From: Priestia filamentosa | GTDB lineage: Bacteria > Bacillota > Bacilli > Bacillales > Bacillaceae_H | Reading direction: 5' to 3' | Length of the DNA: 64,000 nucleotides | Assembly (NCBI RefSeq): GCF_900177535.1 | Contig: NZ_FXAJ01000001.1 | Location: 372,001-436,000, forward strand | Shown here: one piece after another, positions 1 to 8,850 of the stretch | Numbering within the stretch: position 1 is the stretch's first letter | Layout of the letters: every line of letters starts with the position of its first letter | The notes under the pieces: model-generated | Databases searched by the model: none | What the model saw: the letters and a program-made list of their open reading frames with translations, nothing else | What the model was told of the DNA's origin: nothing | Program-made: the position numbers and the translations under genes

Positions 1-1305
1 GAAAAATTCTCGTTTCAACCGTTTTTAATAGAGGCGATAAAGGATTTAAACTTTTATGAGCCAACTGAAATTCAGGAGCGTATCATTCCCTCTCTGTTAA
101 ATGGGGAAAGTGCGATTGGGCAATCACAAACTGGAACAGGGAAGACACATGCATATTTACTTCCTATTTTAAATAAGATTAATCCGCATAAAGATCATGT
201 ACAAGCTGTGATTATGGCACCAACGCGTGAACTTGCTCTGCAAATTCACGAAGAAGTACAAAAAATTACGATCTTCACAGAAGAAGATGCGAAGATAACG
301 TCTAAATGCTTAATTGGTGGAACAGACAAGCAGCGTACAATTGAGAAGCTTAAGCAACAGCCACATGTTGTTGTTGGAACACCAAGTCGTATTCATGATT
401 TGATGCAAGAAGGAGCTCTTTCTGTTCGTCAAGTGGATACAATTGTAGTTGATGAAGCTGATCTTATGCTTGATCTTGGCTTTATTGAAGATGTAGATCG
501 CATTGCAGCGGCTATGAAGGAAGATGTTCAAATCCTTGTTTTCTCAGCCACAATTCCTGAGAAACTTAAGCCATTTTTAAAGAAATACCTAGATAATCCA
601 CGTTATACACACGTTGCGCCAAAACAGCTTACAGCAGCAAAGCTTGAGCATATTTTAGTTCCCCAGCGTCATCGTGATAAAAAAGAACTTGTTTATAATA
701 TGTTAACAAACCTTAATCCATATTTAGCAATCGTTTTTGCTAATACGAAGAAAAGTGCAGACGAGCTTGCAGATCACCTTTTAGAAAAAGGCCTAAAAGT
801 AGCTCGTATTCATGGTGGATTAGAGCCTCGTGAACGTAAACGCAGCATGAAGCAAATTCAAGACCTTCAGTATCAATACATTGTAGCTACAGACCTTGCA
901 GCACGCGGAATTGATATTCAAGGAGTAAGTCATGTTATTAACTATGAAATTCCACAAGATTTAGACTTCTATGTGCATCGTGTTGGAAGAACGGCTCGTG
1001 CTGGTTATGATGGAACGGCCATTACAATCTATGAACAAGGTCACTATGAAGCACTTATGAGCTTAGAAAACAGAGGCATCGAGTTTGTGAACAAAGACTT
1101 AGAAAGAAATGAATGGGTTGAAGTTGATGATCGCAACAAGCGCCGCAAGCGTGTGAGACAAGAGGATGAAGTCGAAAAAACCGCTCATAAGTTCATCCGT
1201 AAACCAGCTAAAGTAAAACCAGGATATAAAAAGAAACGTCAGCGTGAGATTGATCGTTATGTAAAAAAACAAAAGCGCAATACGAGAAATTCACGTAAGA
1301 AATAA
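1..1305 (+). CDS. cshB: DEAD-box RNA helicase CshB (5' end missing)
   Basis: The frame is open from base 1, so the start codon lies just outside; 434 codons are present against about 438 in B. subtilis CshB. It is an ATP-dependent RNA helicase of the cold-shock/ribosome biogenesis type. Visible motifs in order: a Q-motif region (PTEIQ, near residue 20), Walker A QTGTGKT (about 45), PTREL (about 71), DEAD (about 144), SAT (about 165), HGG, and ARGID and HRVGRTAR in the second RecA domain. The C-terminus is a lysine/arginine-rich tail typical of CshB. It heads the same neighbourhood as in B. subtilis (nfo follows). The family and position are certain; only the first few residues are unseen. Confidence 0.95.
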   Translation, partial: EKFSFQPFLIEAIKDLNFYEPTEIQERIIPSLLNGESAIGQSQTGTGKTHAYLLPILNKINPHKDHVQAVIMAPTRELALQIHEEVQKITIFTEEDAKITSKCLIGGTDKQRTIEKLKQQPHVVVGTPSRIHDLMQEGALSVRQVDTIVVDEADLMLDLGFIEDVDRIAAAMKEDVQILVFSATIPEKLKPFLKKYLDNPRYTHVAPKQLTAAKLEHILVPQRHRDKKELVYNMLTNLNPYLAIVFANTKKSADELADHLLEKGLKVARIHGGLEPRERKRSMKQIQDLQYQYIVATDLAARGIDIQGVSHVINYEIPQDLDFYVHRVGRTARAGYDGTAITIYEQGHYEALMSLENRGIEFVNKDLERNEWVEVDDRNKRRKRVRQEDEVEKTAHKFIRKPAKVKPGYKKKRQREIDRYVKKQKRNTRNSRKK

Positions 1306-1312
1306 AGTAAGG

Positions 1313-1340
1313 AAAAGACGCTCTATGTAGCGTCTTTTTT
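1313..1340 (+). terminator. Intrinsic terminator after cshB
   Basis: A 10-bp stem (AAAAGACGCT paired with AGCGTCTTTT) with a 6-nt loop is followed by a T run, 7 nt after the cshB stop codon. Confidence 0.85.
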
Positions 1341-1434
1341 GATTGAAAAGCTGCTTTTATGATAAAATAAAGCGTACTAAATTAGGACGCGATGAAAAGC
1401 AACTGAGAAATATTTACGTAGTGGAGGTAGCAAT

Positions 1435-2325
1435 ATGCTTAAGATAGGCTCGCACGTTTCTATGAGTGGGAAAAAAATGCTATTAGGTTCTAGTGAAGAA
1501 GCATCTTCATATGGAGCTAATACATTTATGATTTATACAGGCGCGCCACAAAATACAAGGCGTAAAAAAATTGAAGAACTGAACATTGAAAAAGGTCATA
1601 TTCATATGCGTGAAAATGGAATCGACAACATTATCGTCCATGCTCCGTATATTATTAATATCGGGAACACAAAAAACCCTGATACATTCCAGCTAGGTGT
1701 TGATTTTCTACGCTCTGAAATTGAACGTACAGCAGCGCTAGGGGCCCGTCAAATTGTTCTTCATCCAGGAGCACATGTTGGAGCTGGAAGTGAAGAAGGT
1801 ATTTCACAAATCATTAAAGGTTTAAATACAGTGCTGACGGCAGAGCAAGAGGTTCAAATCGCTCTAGAAACGATGGCTGGAAAGGGCTCTGAATGTGGAC
1901 GTTCCTTTGAAGAAATCGCTAAAATCATTGATGGTGTTACGCACAATGAAAAGCTTTCGGTTTGTTTTGATACATGTCATACACATGATGCTGGATATAA
2001 CATTAAAGAAGATTTTGATGGAGTATTAGAGGAATTTGATAAGATTGTAGGAGTTGAACGCATTAAAGTTGTTCATCTTAACGACAGTAAAAATGAACAA
2101 GGAGCAGGAAAAGACCGCCATGAAAATATTGGTTTTGGGCATATCGGTTTTAAAGCCCTCCACTATGTTGCGAACCATCCTACACTTGCACATATACCTA
2201 AGATTTTAGAAACTCCTTATGTTGGCGAAGATAAAAAAAATAAGAAGCCTCCATATAAAGTTGAGATCGAGATGCTTCGTTCAGGAGAATTTGATTCAGA
2301 GTTTAGAGAGAAATTGTTTCATTAA
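1435..2325 (+). CDS. nfo: Deoxyribonuclease IV (AP endonuclease IV)
   Basis: Endonuclease IV cleaves DNA 5' to abasic sites in base excision repair and uses a three-metal zinc centre. The 296-residue length is the family norm. Metal-ligand motifs are visible in order: SHVSMSG (His8 region), [34 protein letters not shown] and KVVHLNDSK, then the ENIGFG motif and a C-terminal ILETP. The ATG follows GTGGAGG at good spacing. In B. subtilis this gene (yqfS/nfo) is made in sporulation and sits in the same place. It is monocistronic here, between the cshB terminator and a hairpin. Confidence 0.96.
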   Translation: MLKIGSHVSMSGKKMLLGSSEEASSYGANTFMIYTGAPQNTRRKKIEELNIEKGHIHMRENGIDNIIVHAPYIINIGNTKNPDTFQLGVDFLRSEIERTAALGARQIVLHPGAHVGAGSEEGISQIIKGLNTVLTAEQEVQIALETMAGKGSECGRSFEEIAKIIDGVTHNEKLSVCFDTCHTHDAGYNIKEDFDGVLEEFDKIVGVERIKVVHLNDSKNEQGAGKDRHENIGFGHIGFKALHYVANHPTLAHIPKILETPYVGEDKKNKKPPYKVEIEMLRSGEFDSEFREKLFH

Positions 2326-2332
2326 AATAAGC

Positions 2333-2372
2333 CAGGAGAACGACTACTGAGTTCCTGAGGGTTGTTCTCCTG
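2333..2372. terminator. Inverted repeat between convergent nfo and yqfT
   Basis: A perfect 9-bp repeat (CAGGAGAAC / GTTCTCCTG) encloses a 22-nt loop between the stop codons of two convergent genes. There is no strong T run on either side, so a terminator role is inferred from position. Confidence 0.5.
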
Positions 2373-2382
2373 ATTATATGCA

Positions 2383-2640
2383 TTACTTTGCGATTAGTTC
2401 TTGAATGAGTTGATTAATCTTACGTGCTGTTTGTTGATCTGTTACTCGTGCAATTTTTTTTATTAACTCTTTTCTTTCCTCTACATTAAAAATGTCAACT
2501 TTTTTTTCCTTCATAATATTAACAAGGGTAGCTGCCTGTGTATCCGTCAAGCTAACGTCATATTTTTTGCTATACTTCAGTAGTTCTTTTACAGACATCC
2601 GATTGATTTTATTGTTCACAATCTGTTTGAAAATACCCAT
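2383..2640 (-). CDS. yqfT: DUF2624 family protein YqfT
   Basis: This small, 85-residue, soluble, mostly helical protein of unknown function belongs to the DUF2624 (YqfT) family, recognised from its N-terminus (MGIFKQIVNNKINRM) and its place between nfo and yqfU. It is charged throughout and has no membrane segment or cysteine. A ribosome binding site (AAGGAGG) lies just upstream on the minus strand. The C-terminal half (VTDQQTARKINQLIQEL) looks like a small helical domain. No function can be stated. Confidence 0.85.
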   Translation of the reverse strand: MGIFKQIVNNKINRMSVKELLKYSKKYDVSLTDTQAATLVNIMKEKKVDIFNVEERKELIKKIARVTDQQTARKINQLIQELIAK

Positions 2641-2820
2641 TCAAAAGCCTCCTTATTCTCGTTGTTACAGTCTATGTTTATGAAGAGCAAACGTGTCTTA
2701 GTGCACAAAACATGATTTCATAATGCATCCTAATAAAGTAAAGCCTTGGTTAATCAAAGAATCACAGAGAACTTTTGTGCATTTTAAAAAGTGGACCAAG
2801 AGGGGGGAGTCAAAGTTATT

Positions 2821-3696
2821 ATGAAACAACATAAAAAAGAAAAGCTGTCACACTTTTTAATGCGCTATTTTTTAATTGTTATTGGAGCAGGTCTAGCTGC
2901 TGTTGCGATTGAGCTTTTTCTTGTTCCCAATGATATTATTGATGGCGGCGTTATTGGTGTATCGCTTATTTTGAGTCACCTTAATGCGGGAGCTATCCCG
3001 TTTGTAAACTTTGCAACGCTCGTTATTATCATTAACCTGCCGTTTATGTATTCTGGGTACAAATATATTGGCAAAACATTCGTGTTCTCTTCAATTTTCG
3101 GAATTGTATGTCTAGCTGTTATTGAATCACAGCTTCACCATGTAGAGGCTTTTACAACACAGCCTATTTTAGCTACCGTTTTTGGAGGGCTCATTCTTGG
3201 TGCTGGAGTTGGGTTAGTTATTCGAAATGGTGGTACAATGGACGGTACAGAAATTTTAGGTATCCTTTTAACAAAAAAACTGCCGTTTTCACTAGGTGAA
3301 TTTGTAATGTTTGTGAACATTTTTATCTTTATTTGGGCTGGCTTTGTATATGGTCCTGAACAAGCGATGTATTCTGTAATGGCTTACTATATTGCATTTA
3401 AAACAATTGATACTGTTATACAAGGGCTTGATGAAACAAAAGCTGTGATTATTGTCTCTGATCATTATGCAGATGTTTCTGATGCGATATTAGATCGTCT
3501 TGGCCGAGGAACAACAAAGTTAAAAGGAAAAGGCGGCTATACAGATGAAGATAAGGAAGTTATTTATGCTGTTGTAACACGTCTTGAGGTAACGAAGCTA
3601 AAAGCAATTGTACATGAAGTAGATCCAAAAGCCTTCATTACGATTATGAATACGCAAGAAACAAAAGGAGCGCAGTTCAAGTCTGCCATCCACTAA
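2821..3696 (+). CDS. yqfU: YitT/DUF2179 family membrane protein YqfU
   Basis: This 291-residue integral membrane protein has about five hydrophobic segments in residues 12-170, then a cytosolic C-terminal DUF2179 domain (about 205-285; conserved [13 protein letters not shown] and [11 protein letters not shown]). The family is widespread in Firmicutes; its transport or sensing role is unknown. The ATG at 2821 is chosen because the long ribosome binding site AGAGGGGGGAG at about 2799-2809 sits before it; a GTG 30 nt upstream is in frame but lies in front of that site. It matches B. subtilis YqfU in length and position. Confidence 0.9.
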   Translation: MKQHKKEKLSHFLMRYFLIVIGAGLAAVAIELFLVPNDIIDGGVIGVSLILSHLNAGAIPFVNFATLVIIINLPFMYSGYKYIGKTFVFSSIFGIVCLAVIESQLHHVEAFTTQPILATVFGGLILGAGVGLVIRNGGTMDGTEILGILLTKKLPFSLGEFVMFVNIFIFIWAGFVYGPEQAMYSVMAYYIAFKTIDTVIQGLDETKAVIIVSDHYADVSDAILDRLGRGTTKLKGKGGYTDEDKEVIYAVVTRLEVTKLKAIVHEVDPKAFITIMNTQETKGAQFKSAIH

Positions 3697-3723
3697 AAAG
3701 GGCAGCCGCATCGATTTCAGGAG

Positions 3724-3747
3724 AAGATGCTGGCGTCTTTTTTTCTT
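3724..3747 (+). terminator. Intrinsic terminator after yqfU
   Basis: A short stem (AAGATG / CGTCTT, one G-U pair, CTGG loop) runs directly into nine T residues. Confidence 0.7.
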
Positions 3748-3761
3748 TAAAAACCTTTGTA

Positions 3762-3790
3762 TTTACAAAAATAGTGTGTTCCTGTATACT
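3762..3790 (+). promoter_or_regulatory. Sigma-A promoter of the znu-zur operon
   Basis: TTTACA (3762-3767) and TATACT (3785-3790) are separated by exactly 17 bp, 52 nt upstream of the znuC start. Confidence 0.8.
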
Positions 3791-3802
3791 ACATAAGTAA
3801 CC

Positions 3803-3823
3803 AAATCGTAATGATTCTTATAA
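3803..3823. promoter_or_regulatory. Zur box over the znu-zur start point
   Basis: AAATCGTAATGATTCTTAT has a full left half of the Bacillus Zur operator (TCGTAATnATTACGA type) and a partial right half. It begins 12 nt after the -10 element, so bound Zur would block transcription start or escape. The operon's last gene is Zur itself, which supports autoregulation by zinc. Confidence 0.75.
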
Positions 3824-3841
3824 AAAGTATGGTGAAGAACA

Positions 3842-4615
3842 TTGACTCAACAATATGCACTTGAAGTAAACGATATGTCCTTTCGATATGATCGAGAAAC
3901 AGTGCTAGATAATATTAACTTACAAGTGCCACAGGGCGCTTTTTTAGGGTTGGTTGGACCAAATGGTTCTGGAAAATCAACACTTATCAAAAGTATTCTA
4001 GGATTGCAAAAACCTTATAAAGGTTCTATTAAACTGTTTGGAACAGATGTGAACAAATATAAAGACTGGAGTAAAATAGGGTTTGTCTCTCAAAAGGCAA
4101 ACAGCTTTAACTCAGGCTTTCCTGCAACTGTTTTTGAAGTTGTCTCAACAGGACTTACATCAAAAATTGGTTTATTTAAATTTATGAAGAGCGAGCATAA
4201 AAAGAAGGTAGAAGAAGCAATACGAGCTGTTGGAATGGAAGCTTTTATGAAACGTAATATTGGGGAGCTTTCAGGAGGACAGCAGCAAAGGATTTTTATT
4301 GCGCGTGCCCTTGTAAGTGATCCTAATCTATTAATTTTAGATGAACCAACAGTTGGGGTAGATGCGTTGAATGTTCAAAACTTCTATGATTTACTTTCTC
4401 ATCTCAATAAGGAAAAGGGAATCACGCTTTTACTTGTTACACATGATATTGGCACAATCACAGAAAAAGTTACTCATGTGGCTTGTTTAAATAAGCACCT
4501 TCATTTTCACGGAAAAACAGCAGAGTTTGAGAGTTTAAAAGATAAGGACCTGTCCGCATTTTATGGGCATCACGTTCACGTTCTGTCTCATGAACATGGA
4601 GGACAACCGGTATGA
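3842..4615 (+). CDS. znuC: Zinc ABC transporter ATP-binding protein
   Basis: This 257-residue ABC ATPase of the manganese/zinc/iron chelate uptake group would drive zinc import with the adjacent permease. It shows Walker A GPNGSGKST (about residues 40-48), Q-loop VSQK, signature LSGGQQQR, Walker B LLILDEP and switch VTHD. The C-terminal tail is histidine-rich (HHVHVLSHEH), common in zinc uptake ATPases. The start is TTG at 3842, after GGTGAAG. The stop overlaps the next start (ATGA). The substrate is inferred from the Zur box and the zur gene in the same operon; no binding-protein gene is present, so ZnuA must be encoded elsewhere. Confidence 0.9.
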   Translation: MTQQYALEVNDMSFRYDRETVLDNINLQVPQGAFLGLVGPNGSGKSTLIKSILGLQKPYKGSIKLFGTDVNKYKDWSKIGFVSQKANSFNSGFPATVFEVVSTGLTSKIGLFKFMKSEHKKKVEEAIRAVGMEAFMKRNIGELSGGQQQRIFIARALVSDPNLLILDEPTVGVDALNVQNFYDLLSHLNKEKGITLLLVTHDIGTITEKVTHVACLNKHLHFHGKTAEFESLKDKDLSAFYGHHVHVLSHEHGGQPV

Positions 4616-5451
4616 TCGCAAATTTATTTCAGTTTGAATTTTTACAAAATGCATTTATTACAGGGATATTAATTGGCTTTCTAGCGCCGCTTCTTGGTGC
4701 TTTTATCGTTGTAAGACGATTGTCTCTTATCGCCGATGCGCTTAGTCATGTGACCCTTGCGGGGATTTCAGCAAGCTTGCTGTTAGAAAAAAAGCTCGGT
4801 TATCAGCTTAATCCGCTTTACTTTGGTATGATTTTTTCTGTAGCAGGTTCACTTTTTATTGAGAAACTGCGCGGTCTTTACCGTCACTACCAAGAGCTTG
4901 CTATTCCGATTATTCTATCAGGCGGAATTGGAATTAGTGTTATTTTCATTTCGCTTGCAGATGGCTTTAATAGCGATTTATTAAATTATTTATTCGGAAG
5001 CGTGAGTGCTGTAAGCCGAACAGATCTATGGACTATTGTGGGGGTTGCGATTGTTGTTACGCTTGCCATTATTATCTTTTATAAAGAGCTATTCATTTTA
5101 TCATTTGATGAAGAGCATGCAAAAGCGTCGGGCGTAAAAGCAAAAGCTATTCATTTTCTATTTATTGTCATGGTTGCTCTTGTTATTGCAGCAAGTATGA
5201 ATATTGTTGGTATTCTGCTTGTGTCTGCTTTAATGACTCTTCCAGTTGCAGCAAGTATGCGATTAGCAACAGGGTTTAAGCAAACAATTATTCTATCAAT
5301 CATTTTTGGAGAAGTTTCCGTAATCGGTGGACTCATTTCTTCATATTACTTAGACCTTGCTCCAGGTGGAGTCATCGTTGTAATTGCCATTCTTATTTTG
5401 TTAGGGTCTATTTTAGTAAAAAAAGGGTGGGGAAGAAAACATGAACATTGA
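4612..5451 (+). CDS. znuB: Zinc ABC transporter permease
   Basis: This 279-residue ABC-3 family permease has about eight hydrophobic segments and is the membrane channel paired with ZnuC. The family signature is visible ([15 protein letters not shown] near residue 36; [13 protein letters not shown] in the cytoplasmic loop). Its start overlaps the znuC stop by 4 nt and its end overlaps the zur start by 11 nt, so translation of the three genes is probably coupled. Confidence 0.92.
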   Translation: MIANLFQFEFLQNAFITGILIGFLAPLLGAFIVVRRLSLIADALSHVTLAGISASLLLEKKLGYQLNPLYFGMIFSVAGSLFIEKLRGLYRHYQELAIPIILSGGIGISVIFISLADGFNSDLLNYLFGSVSAVSRTDLWTIVGVAIVVTLAIIIFYKELFILSFDEEHAKASGVKAKAIHFLFIVMVALVIAASMNIVGILLVSALMTLPVAASMRLATGFKQTIILSIIFGEVSVIGGLISSYYLDLAPGGVIVVIAILILLGSILVKKGWGRKHEH

Positions 5452-5854
5452 TGATGCAATACGGATTTTAAAAGATGAAGGATACAAACACACAGGAAAA
5501 CGCGAAGATTTGCTTACACTGTTTGCTGAAACAGATAAGTATTTAACAGCAAAAGATGTGTTAGAGAATATGAAAGATGCATATCCTGGATTGAGTTTTG
5601 ATACAATTTATCGTAATTTATCTCTATTTACAGACTTGAATATTCTAGAAGTAACAGAGCTTGCTGGTGAGAAACACTTTCGCTTTCAGTGCGCTGCTGG
5701 TCACCATCATCATCACTTCATTTGCTTGGACTGTGGGAAAACAGAGAAACTTGCGGCATGTCCAATGACAATTGTGGATGATTCATTAGATGGTTTTCAA
5801 GTAACAGGTCATAAGTTTGAAGTTTATGGTAAATGTAAAAAATGTGCAGTATAA
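5441..5854 (+). CDS. zur: Fur-family zinc repressor Zur
   Basis: This 137-residue Fur-family regulator has an N-terminal winged helix (about 1-80; [20 protein letters not shown]) and a C-terminal dimer/metal domain with HHHHHF and two CxxC pairs (CLDCGK and CKKC) that hold the structural zinc. It matches B. subtilis Zur (YqfV) in position. With zinc bound it should repress zinc uptake; the box at 3803-3823 suggests it represses its own operon. It overlaps the end of znuB, and a strong terminator follows. Confidence 0.93.
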   Translation: MNIDDAIRILKDEGYKHTGKREDLLTLFAETDKYLTAKDVLENMKDAYPGLSFDTIYRNLSLFTDLNILEVTELAGEKHFRFQCAAGHHHHHFICLDCGKTEKLAACPMTIVDDSLDGFQVTGHKFEVYGKCKKCAV

Positions 5855-5855
5855 G

Positions 5856-5885
5856 AAAAGGGACAAGCCTAGCTTGTCCCTTTTT
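5856..5885. terminator. Bidirectional terminator between zur and yqfX
   Basis: A 12-bp perfect stem (AAAAGGGACAAG / CTTGTCCCTTTT) with a 5-nt loop and T runs in both orientations lies between convergent genes. Confidence 0.9.
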
Positions 5886-5892
5886 CTATGTG

Positions 5893-6264
5893 TTAAAAAA
5901 ATGGGAGGATAAACATGGCAATCAGGAGGGAAACAATTCCGACTCCAATGGCCCATGTACCAACGCTTCTTGCACCTTTACGACGAGCGATAAACCCTAA
6001 CACAATGCCTGCGATACTAAAGATAACCGGAAGGAAGAAAAATGAAAGAACAGAAAGGATAAGCCCTAAACGTCCATAGCCAATTCCTTCACGACCATTT
6101 TGGTTGCTACGATCTTGACTTCTATCAGTACGTTTTTGCTCAATATATCGTTCATTACGAACATCTCCGCCTAATTCTGCTGCTGTTTCTTCCATGAAAG
6201 GTTCTTCATATTCTCGGTCTTTATACGGTGTATCTAAATCTTTTCGATATTGGTCTTTCTCCAT
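5893..6264 (-). CDS. yqfX: YqfX-like small membrane protein (DUF4190 type)
   Basis: This 123-residue protein has a charged, Glu/Arg/Asp-rich N-terminal half (residues 1-60) and two hydrophobic segments in the C-terminal half (about 63-90 and 100-121; pattern LSFFFLPVIFSIAGIVLGFIA), the DUF4190 arrangement. B. subtilis yqfX in this neighbourhood encodes the same kind of protein; its function is unknown. The ATG is preceded by GCGGGGAT on the minus strand. It is convergent with zur. Confidence 0.75.
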   Translation of the reverse strand: MEKDQYRKDLDTPYKDREYEEPFMEETAAELGGDVRNERYIEQKRTDRSQDRSNQNGREGIGYGRLGLILSVLSFFFLPVIFSIAGIVLGFIARRKGARSVGTWAIGVGIVSLLIAMFILPFF

Positions 6265-6517
6265 TGCGATCCCCGCTTTCTGTAATCTTGAATGTTCAAG
6301 ATAACGTGTAATAAAGCTTGATGGATGAACTTATAAGAGATGGAGAGCCTCCCATAAGTAAGACACATTCTTCATTATCTCAACGAAGTATTGGCCTTAT
6401 CAGCATAAAGCTGATTACTTATAGTATGGAGCAAATGCTCGTAATTATAGGAATTAAACTTTTCCATTTTTGGGACTATAGCTTGTATGCTACACTGTAC
6501 ATAAGGAGTGATAAAAC

Positions 6518-7087
6518 GTGAGGAAAAAGCGATTTGGGATTGATATTGATGGAACTGTAACATCACCAGAAACATTTATACCGTACTTAAACGAAGCATT
6601 TCAGCTTACGTTAACAATTGATGATATTAAAGAATACGATTTGGTTCCATTTGTAAATGTAAGTAGGGAAGAGCTTGGCCAATGGTTCGAAGAGAATGAA
6701 CGAGACATTTATAAAAATGCTCCATTAGCTCCATATGCAAAAGACATTTTAGCGGAATGGAAAGAGGACTACGAACTTTTTTACATAAGTGCACGACATG
6801 ACAAGCTACTTGACGTAACAAAAGGGTGGTTTGATGAGAATGGAGTCCATTTTCATCACATTGATTTAATTGGGTCACATGAAAAAGTGGAAACAGCTAA
6901 AAAATATGATGTAGATGTCTTTTTTGAAGATAAGCATGATAATGCATGTGAAATAAGTGAGGAATGTGGAATTCCTGTTATTTTGTTTGATACACCATAT
7001 AATAGACTGCCTGTTCCTCAAAATGTTCATCGTGTGACAACATGGCATGAAGCAAAGGAACTTATTGATAAGTGGTTTGGAAAATAA
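6518..7087 (+). CDS. yqfW: Putative HAD-type 5'-nucleotidase YqfW
   Basis: This 189-residue haloacid-dehalogenase-fold phosphatase belongs to the 5'(3')-deoxyribonucleotidase (NT5C) group. Motif I is GIDIDGTV (Asp nucleophile near residue 8), motif II is YISAR (near 86), and the last motif is FFEDKHDNA (near 131). The substrate is probably a nucleotide monophosphate but is not shown by sequence. The start is GTG at 6518 behind AAGGAGTGAT. It stands alone, convergent with ispG, and ends at a shared terminator. Confidence 0.82.
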   Translation: MRKKRFGIDIDGTVTSPETFIPYLNEAFQLTLTIDDIKEYDLVPFVNVSREELGQWFEENERDIYKNAPLAPYAKDILAEWKEDYELFYISARHDKLLDVTKGWFDENGVHFHHIDLIGSHEKVETAKKYDVDVFFEDKHDNACEISEECGIPVILFDTPYNRLPVPQNVHRVTTWHEAKELIDKWFGK

Positions 7088-7111
7088 AAAAAGCGCCGTT
7101 TGGCGCTTTTT
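7088..7111. terminator. Bidirectional terminator between yqfW and ispG
   Basis: A 9-bp stem AAAAGCGCC / GGCGCTTTT with a GTTT loop and T runs on both strands touches both stop codons. Confidence 0.92.
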
Positions 7112-8248
7112 CTATATGTTTGCTTCTTCTTCTTGTTTTGCTTCTTCTTCTTGTTTTGCTGCTTTTTCTTTTGCGTAATGCTCTTCAGCAATTTTGTCGA
7201 TTTCTTTTTTCAGTTCTTCAACCATTGTTTCTTCAGGAACTTTACGCACTGTTTTTCCTTTACGGAATAAAAGACCTTCACCACGTGCACCAGCAATTCC
7301 GATGTCTGCTTCACGCGCTTCACCAGGTCCATTTACAGCACAACCAAGTACAGCAACCTTAATCGGTGCTTTAATTGTAGAAATATATTCTTCAACTTCA
7401 TTTGCAATGCTGATAAGATCAATTTCAATTCGTCCACATGTAGGACAAGAAATTAATGTTGCAGCATTTGCAGCAAGACCAAATGATTTTAGAAGCTCAC
7501 GAGCTACTTTGACTTCTTCAACAGGATCAGCACTTAGTGAGATACGAAGCGTGTTTCCAATCCCTTTTGAAAGAATAGCGCCAAGTCCAGCAGCACTTTT
7601 TACCGTTCCAGCAAACAGCGTACCTGACTCTGTAATACCTAGATGTAGAGGATAGTCAAAAGCTTTTGCTGCTTTTTCATATGCTTCAATTGCTAAGTTA
7701 ACGTCTGACGCTTTCATAGATACGATAATATCATGGAAATCAAGGTCTTCTAAGATTTGAATATGATGAAGTGCACTTTCAACCATTCCATCTGCAGTAG
7801 GGTAGCCGTATTTATCTAAAATACGTTTTTCAAGAGAGCCAGCGTTAACGCCAATTCGAATTGGAACTCCACGTTCTTTTGCCGCTTTTACAACTGCTTC
7901 TACTTTCTCACGACGCCCAATGTTACCTGGGTTAATTCGGATTTTATCTGCTCCGCCTTCAATGGCTTTAAGAGCTAATCTATAGTCGAAGTGAATGTCT
8001 ACAACAAGAGGAATGTTGATACGCTTTTTAATTTCGCTAATAGCATTTGCCGCACGTTCGTCTGGACATGCTACACGAACAACTTGGCAGCCTGCCTCTT
8101 CCAAACGTTTAATCTCTGCCACTGTTGCCTCGACATCGTGGGTTTTAGTTGTTGTCATACTTTGAATTATTACTTCATCGCTACCACCGATTGTCAAATG
8201 ACCGACTTTAACAGGGCGAGTCTTCGTGCGATGTATGATTTCACTCAC
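7112..8248 (-). CDS. ispG: 4-hydroxy-3-methylbut-2-enyl diphosphate synthase
   Basis: IspG (GcpE) makes HMBPP from methylerythritol cyclodiphosphate in the MEP isoprenoid pathway and carries a [4Fe-4S] cluster. The 378-residue protein shows the N-terminal TIM-barrel ([23 protein letters not shown]), and the C-terminal cluster motifs CPTCGR (near residue 265) and CAVNGPGE (near 304). The start is GTG at 8248 with AAAAGGAG upstream. The tail carries two copies of KQEEEA, an acidic extension beyond the conserved core. It has the same position and strand relation to yqfW as in B. subtilis. Confidence 0.95.
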   Translation of the reverse strand: MSEIIHRTKTRPVKVGHLTIGGSDEVIIQSMTTTKTHDVEATVAEIKRLEEAGCQVVRVACPDERAANAISEIKKRINIPLVVDIHFDYRLALKAIEGGADKIRINPGNIGRREKVEAVVKAAKERGVPIRIGVNAGSLEKRILDKYGYPTADGMVESALHHIQILEDLDFHDIIVSMKASDVNLAIEAYEKAAKAFDYPLHLGITESGTLFAGTVKSAAGLGAILSKGIGNTLRISLSADPVEEVKVARELLKSFGLAANAATLISCPTCGRIEIDLISIANEVEEYISTIKAPIKVAVLGCAVNGPGEAREADIGIAGARGEGLLFRKGKTVRKVPEETMVEELKKEIDKIAEEHYAKEKAAKQEEEAKQEEEANI

Positions 8249-8407
8249 GTGTTAACATCTCCTTTTAGTAAAGTTCACATTTCAAACATTATTCCTTAAT
8301 AAGAATAACGTGTTATTGAAAAAATAACTAGTAGTAAAAGTAAGTTGAATACATTTCTTTCTTCCGTGAATGGAAATACTACTAAGGAATGTGACTTTGT
8401 TCTTATA

Positions 8408-8437
8408 TTTTAGCAATGAAAAGGGGAAGTTGACAAG
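8408..8437 (-). promoter_or_regulatory. Candidate ispG promoter
   Basis: On the minus strand TTGTCA (8432-8437) and TAAAAT (8408-8413) are 18 bp apart, about 160 nt upstream of the ispG start. It lies just past the yqfZ stop codon. Confidence 0.45.
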
Positions 8438-8444
8438 AAATATA

Positions 8445-8768
8445 CTAAGAGGAGCTGTAAATTGGAAATTTATACTTCTTTCCAACTTGAATATTCTCAG
8501 GTGAGAGGTTATCGTTTAAGCGTCGAAAATCTTGGCTGATTTTCTCAATATTTAAATTGGAGTCTTCCTTTTGTAGTTGACTAATAATGGATAGTACAGT
8601 ATCGCCCTGTTGGACCACAACAGTTTGATAATCTTGTTTTTCCGGTTTTTGCACAGCTGCTGTTTCAACAGCTTGTGGAGAAGAGGCTTTCAACGTTCCT
8701 ACACTAATATCGTAATAAGCAACATACCCGATAAATAATACAATAAGAAGTACGCCTAGTTTTTTCAT
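8445..8768 (-). CDS. yqfZ: LysM-domain protein YqfZ
   Basis: This 107-residue protein has one N-terminal membrane anchor or signal (residues 3-20, hydrophobic) and a C-terminal LysM peptidoglycan-binding domain (about 47-103; VVVQQGDTVLSIISQL and the terminal VGKKYKFP). The matching B. subtilis gene yqfZ lies next to ispG. The role is likely at the cell wall, possibly in sporulation; that is inference from the domain and family. The ATG has a strong AAGGAGG. Confidence 0.85.
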   Translation of the reverse strand: MKKLGVLLIVLFIGYVAYYDISVGTLKASSPQAVETAAVQKPEKQDYQTVVVQQGDTVLSIISQLQKEDSNLNIEKISQDFRRLNDNLSPENIQVGKKYKFPIYSSS

Positions 8769-8850
8769 ATATTCCTCCTTGCCTTTTGTACATACTCTTT
8801 TTAAATTATGTTAGAAAAATCATCATCATGATGAGAAAGAAGGAAAAGAA

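Noticed and set aside
6318-6521. 67-codon plus-strand open frame between yqfX and yqfW
   Set aside because: It overlaps the yqfW start, has no ribosome binding site and no protein-like composition; treated as chance.
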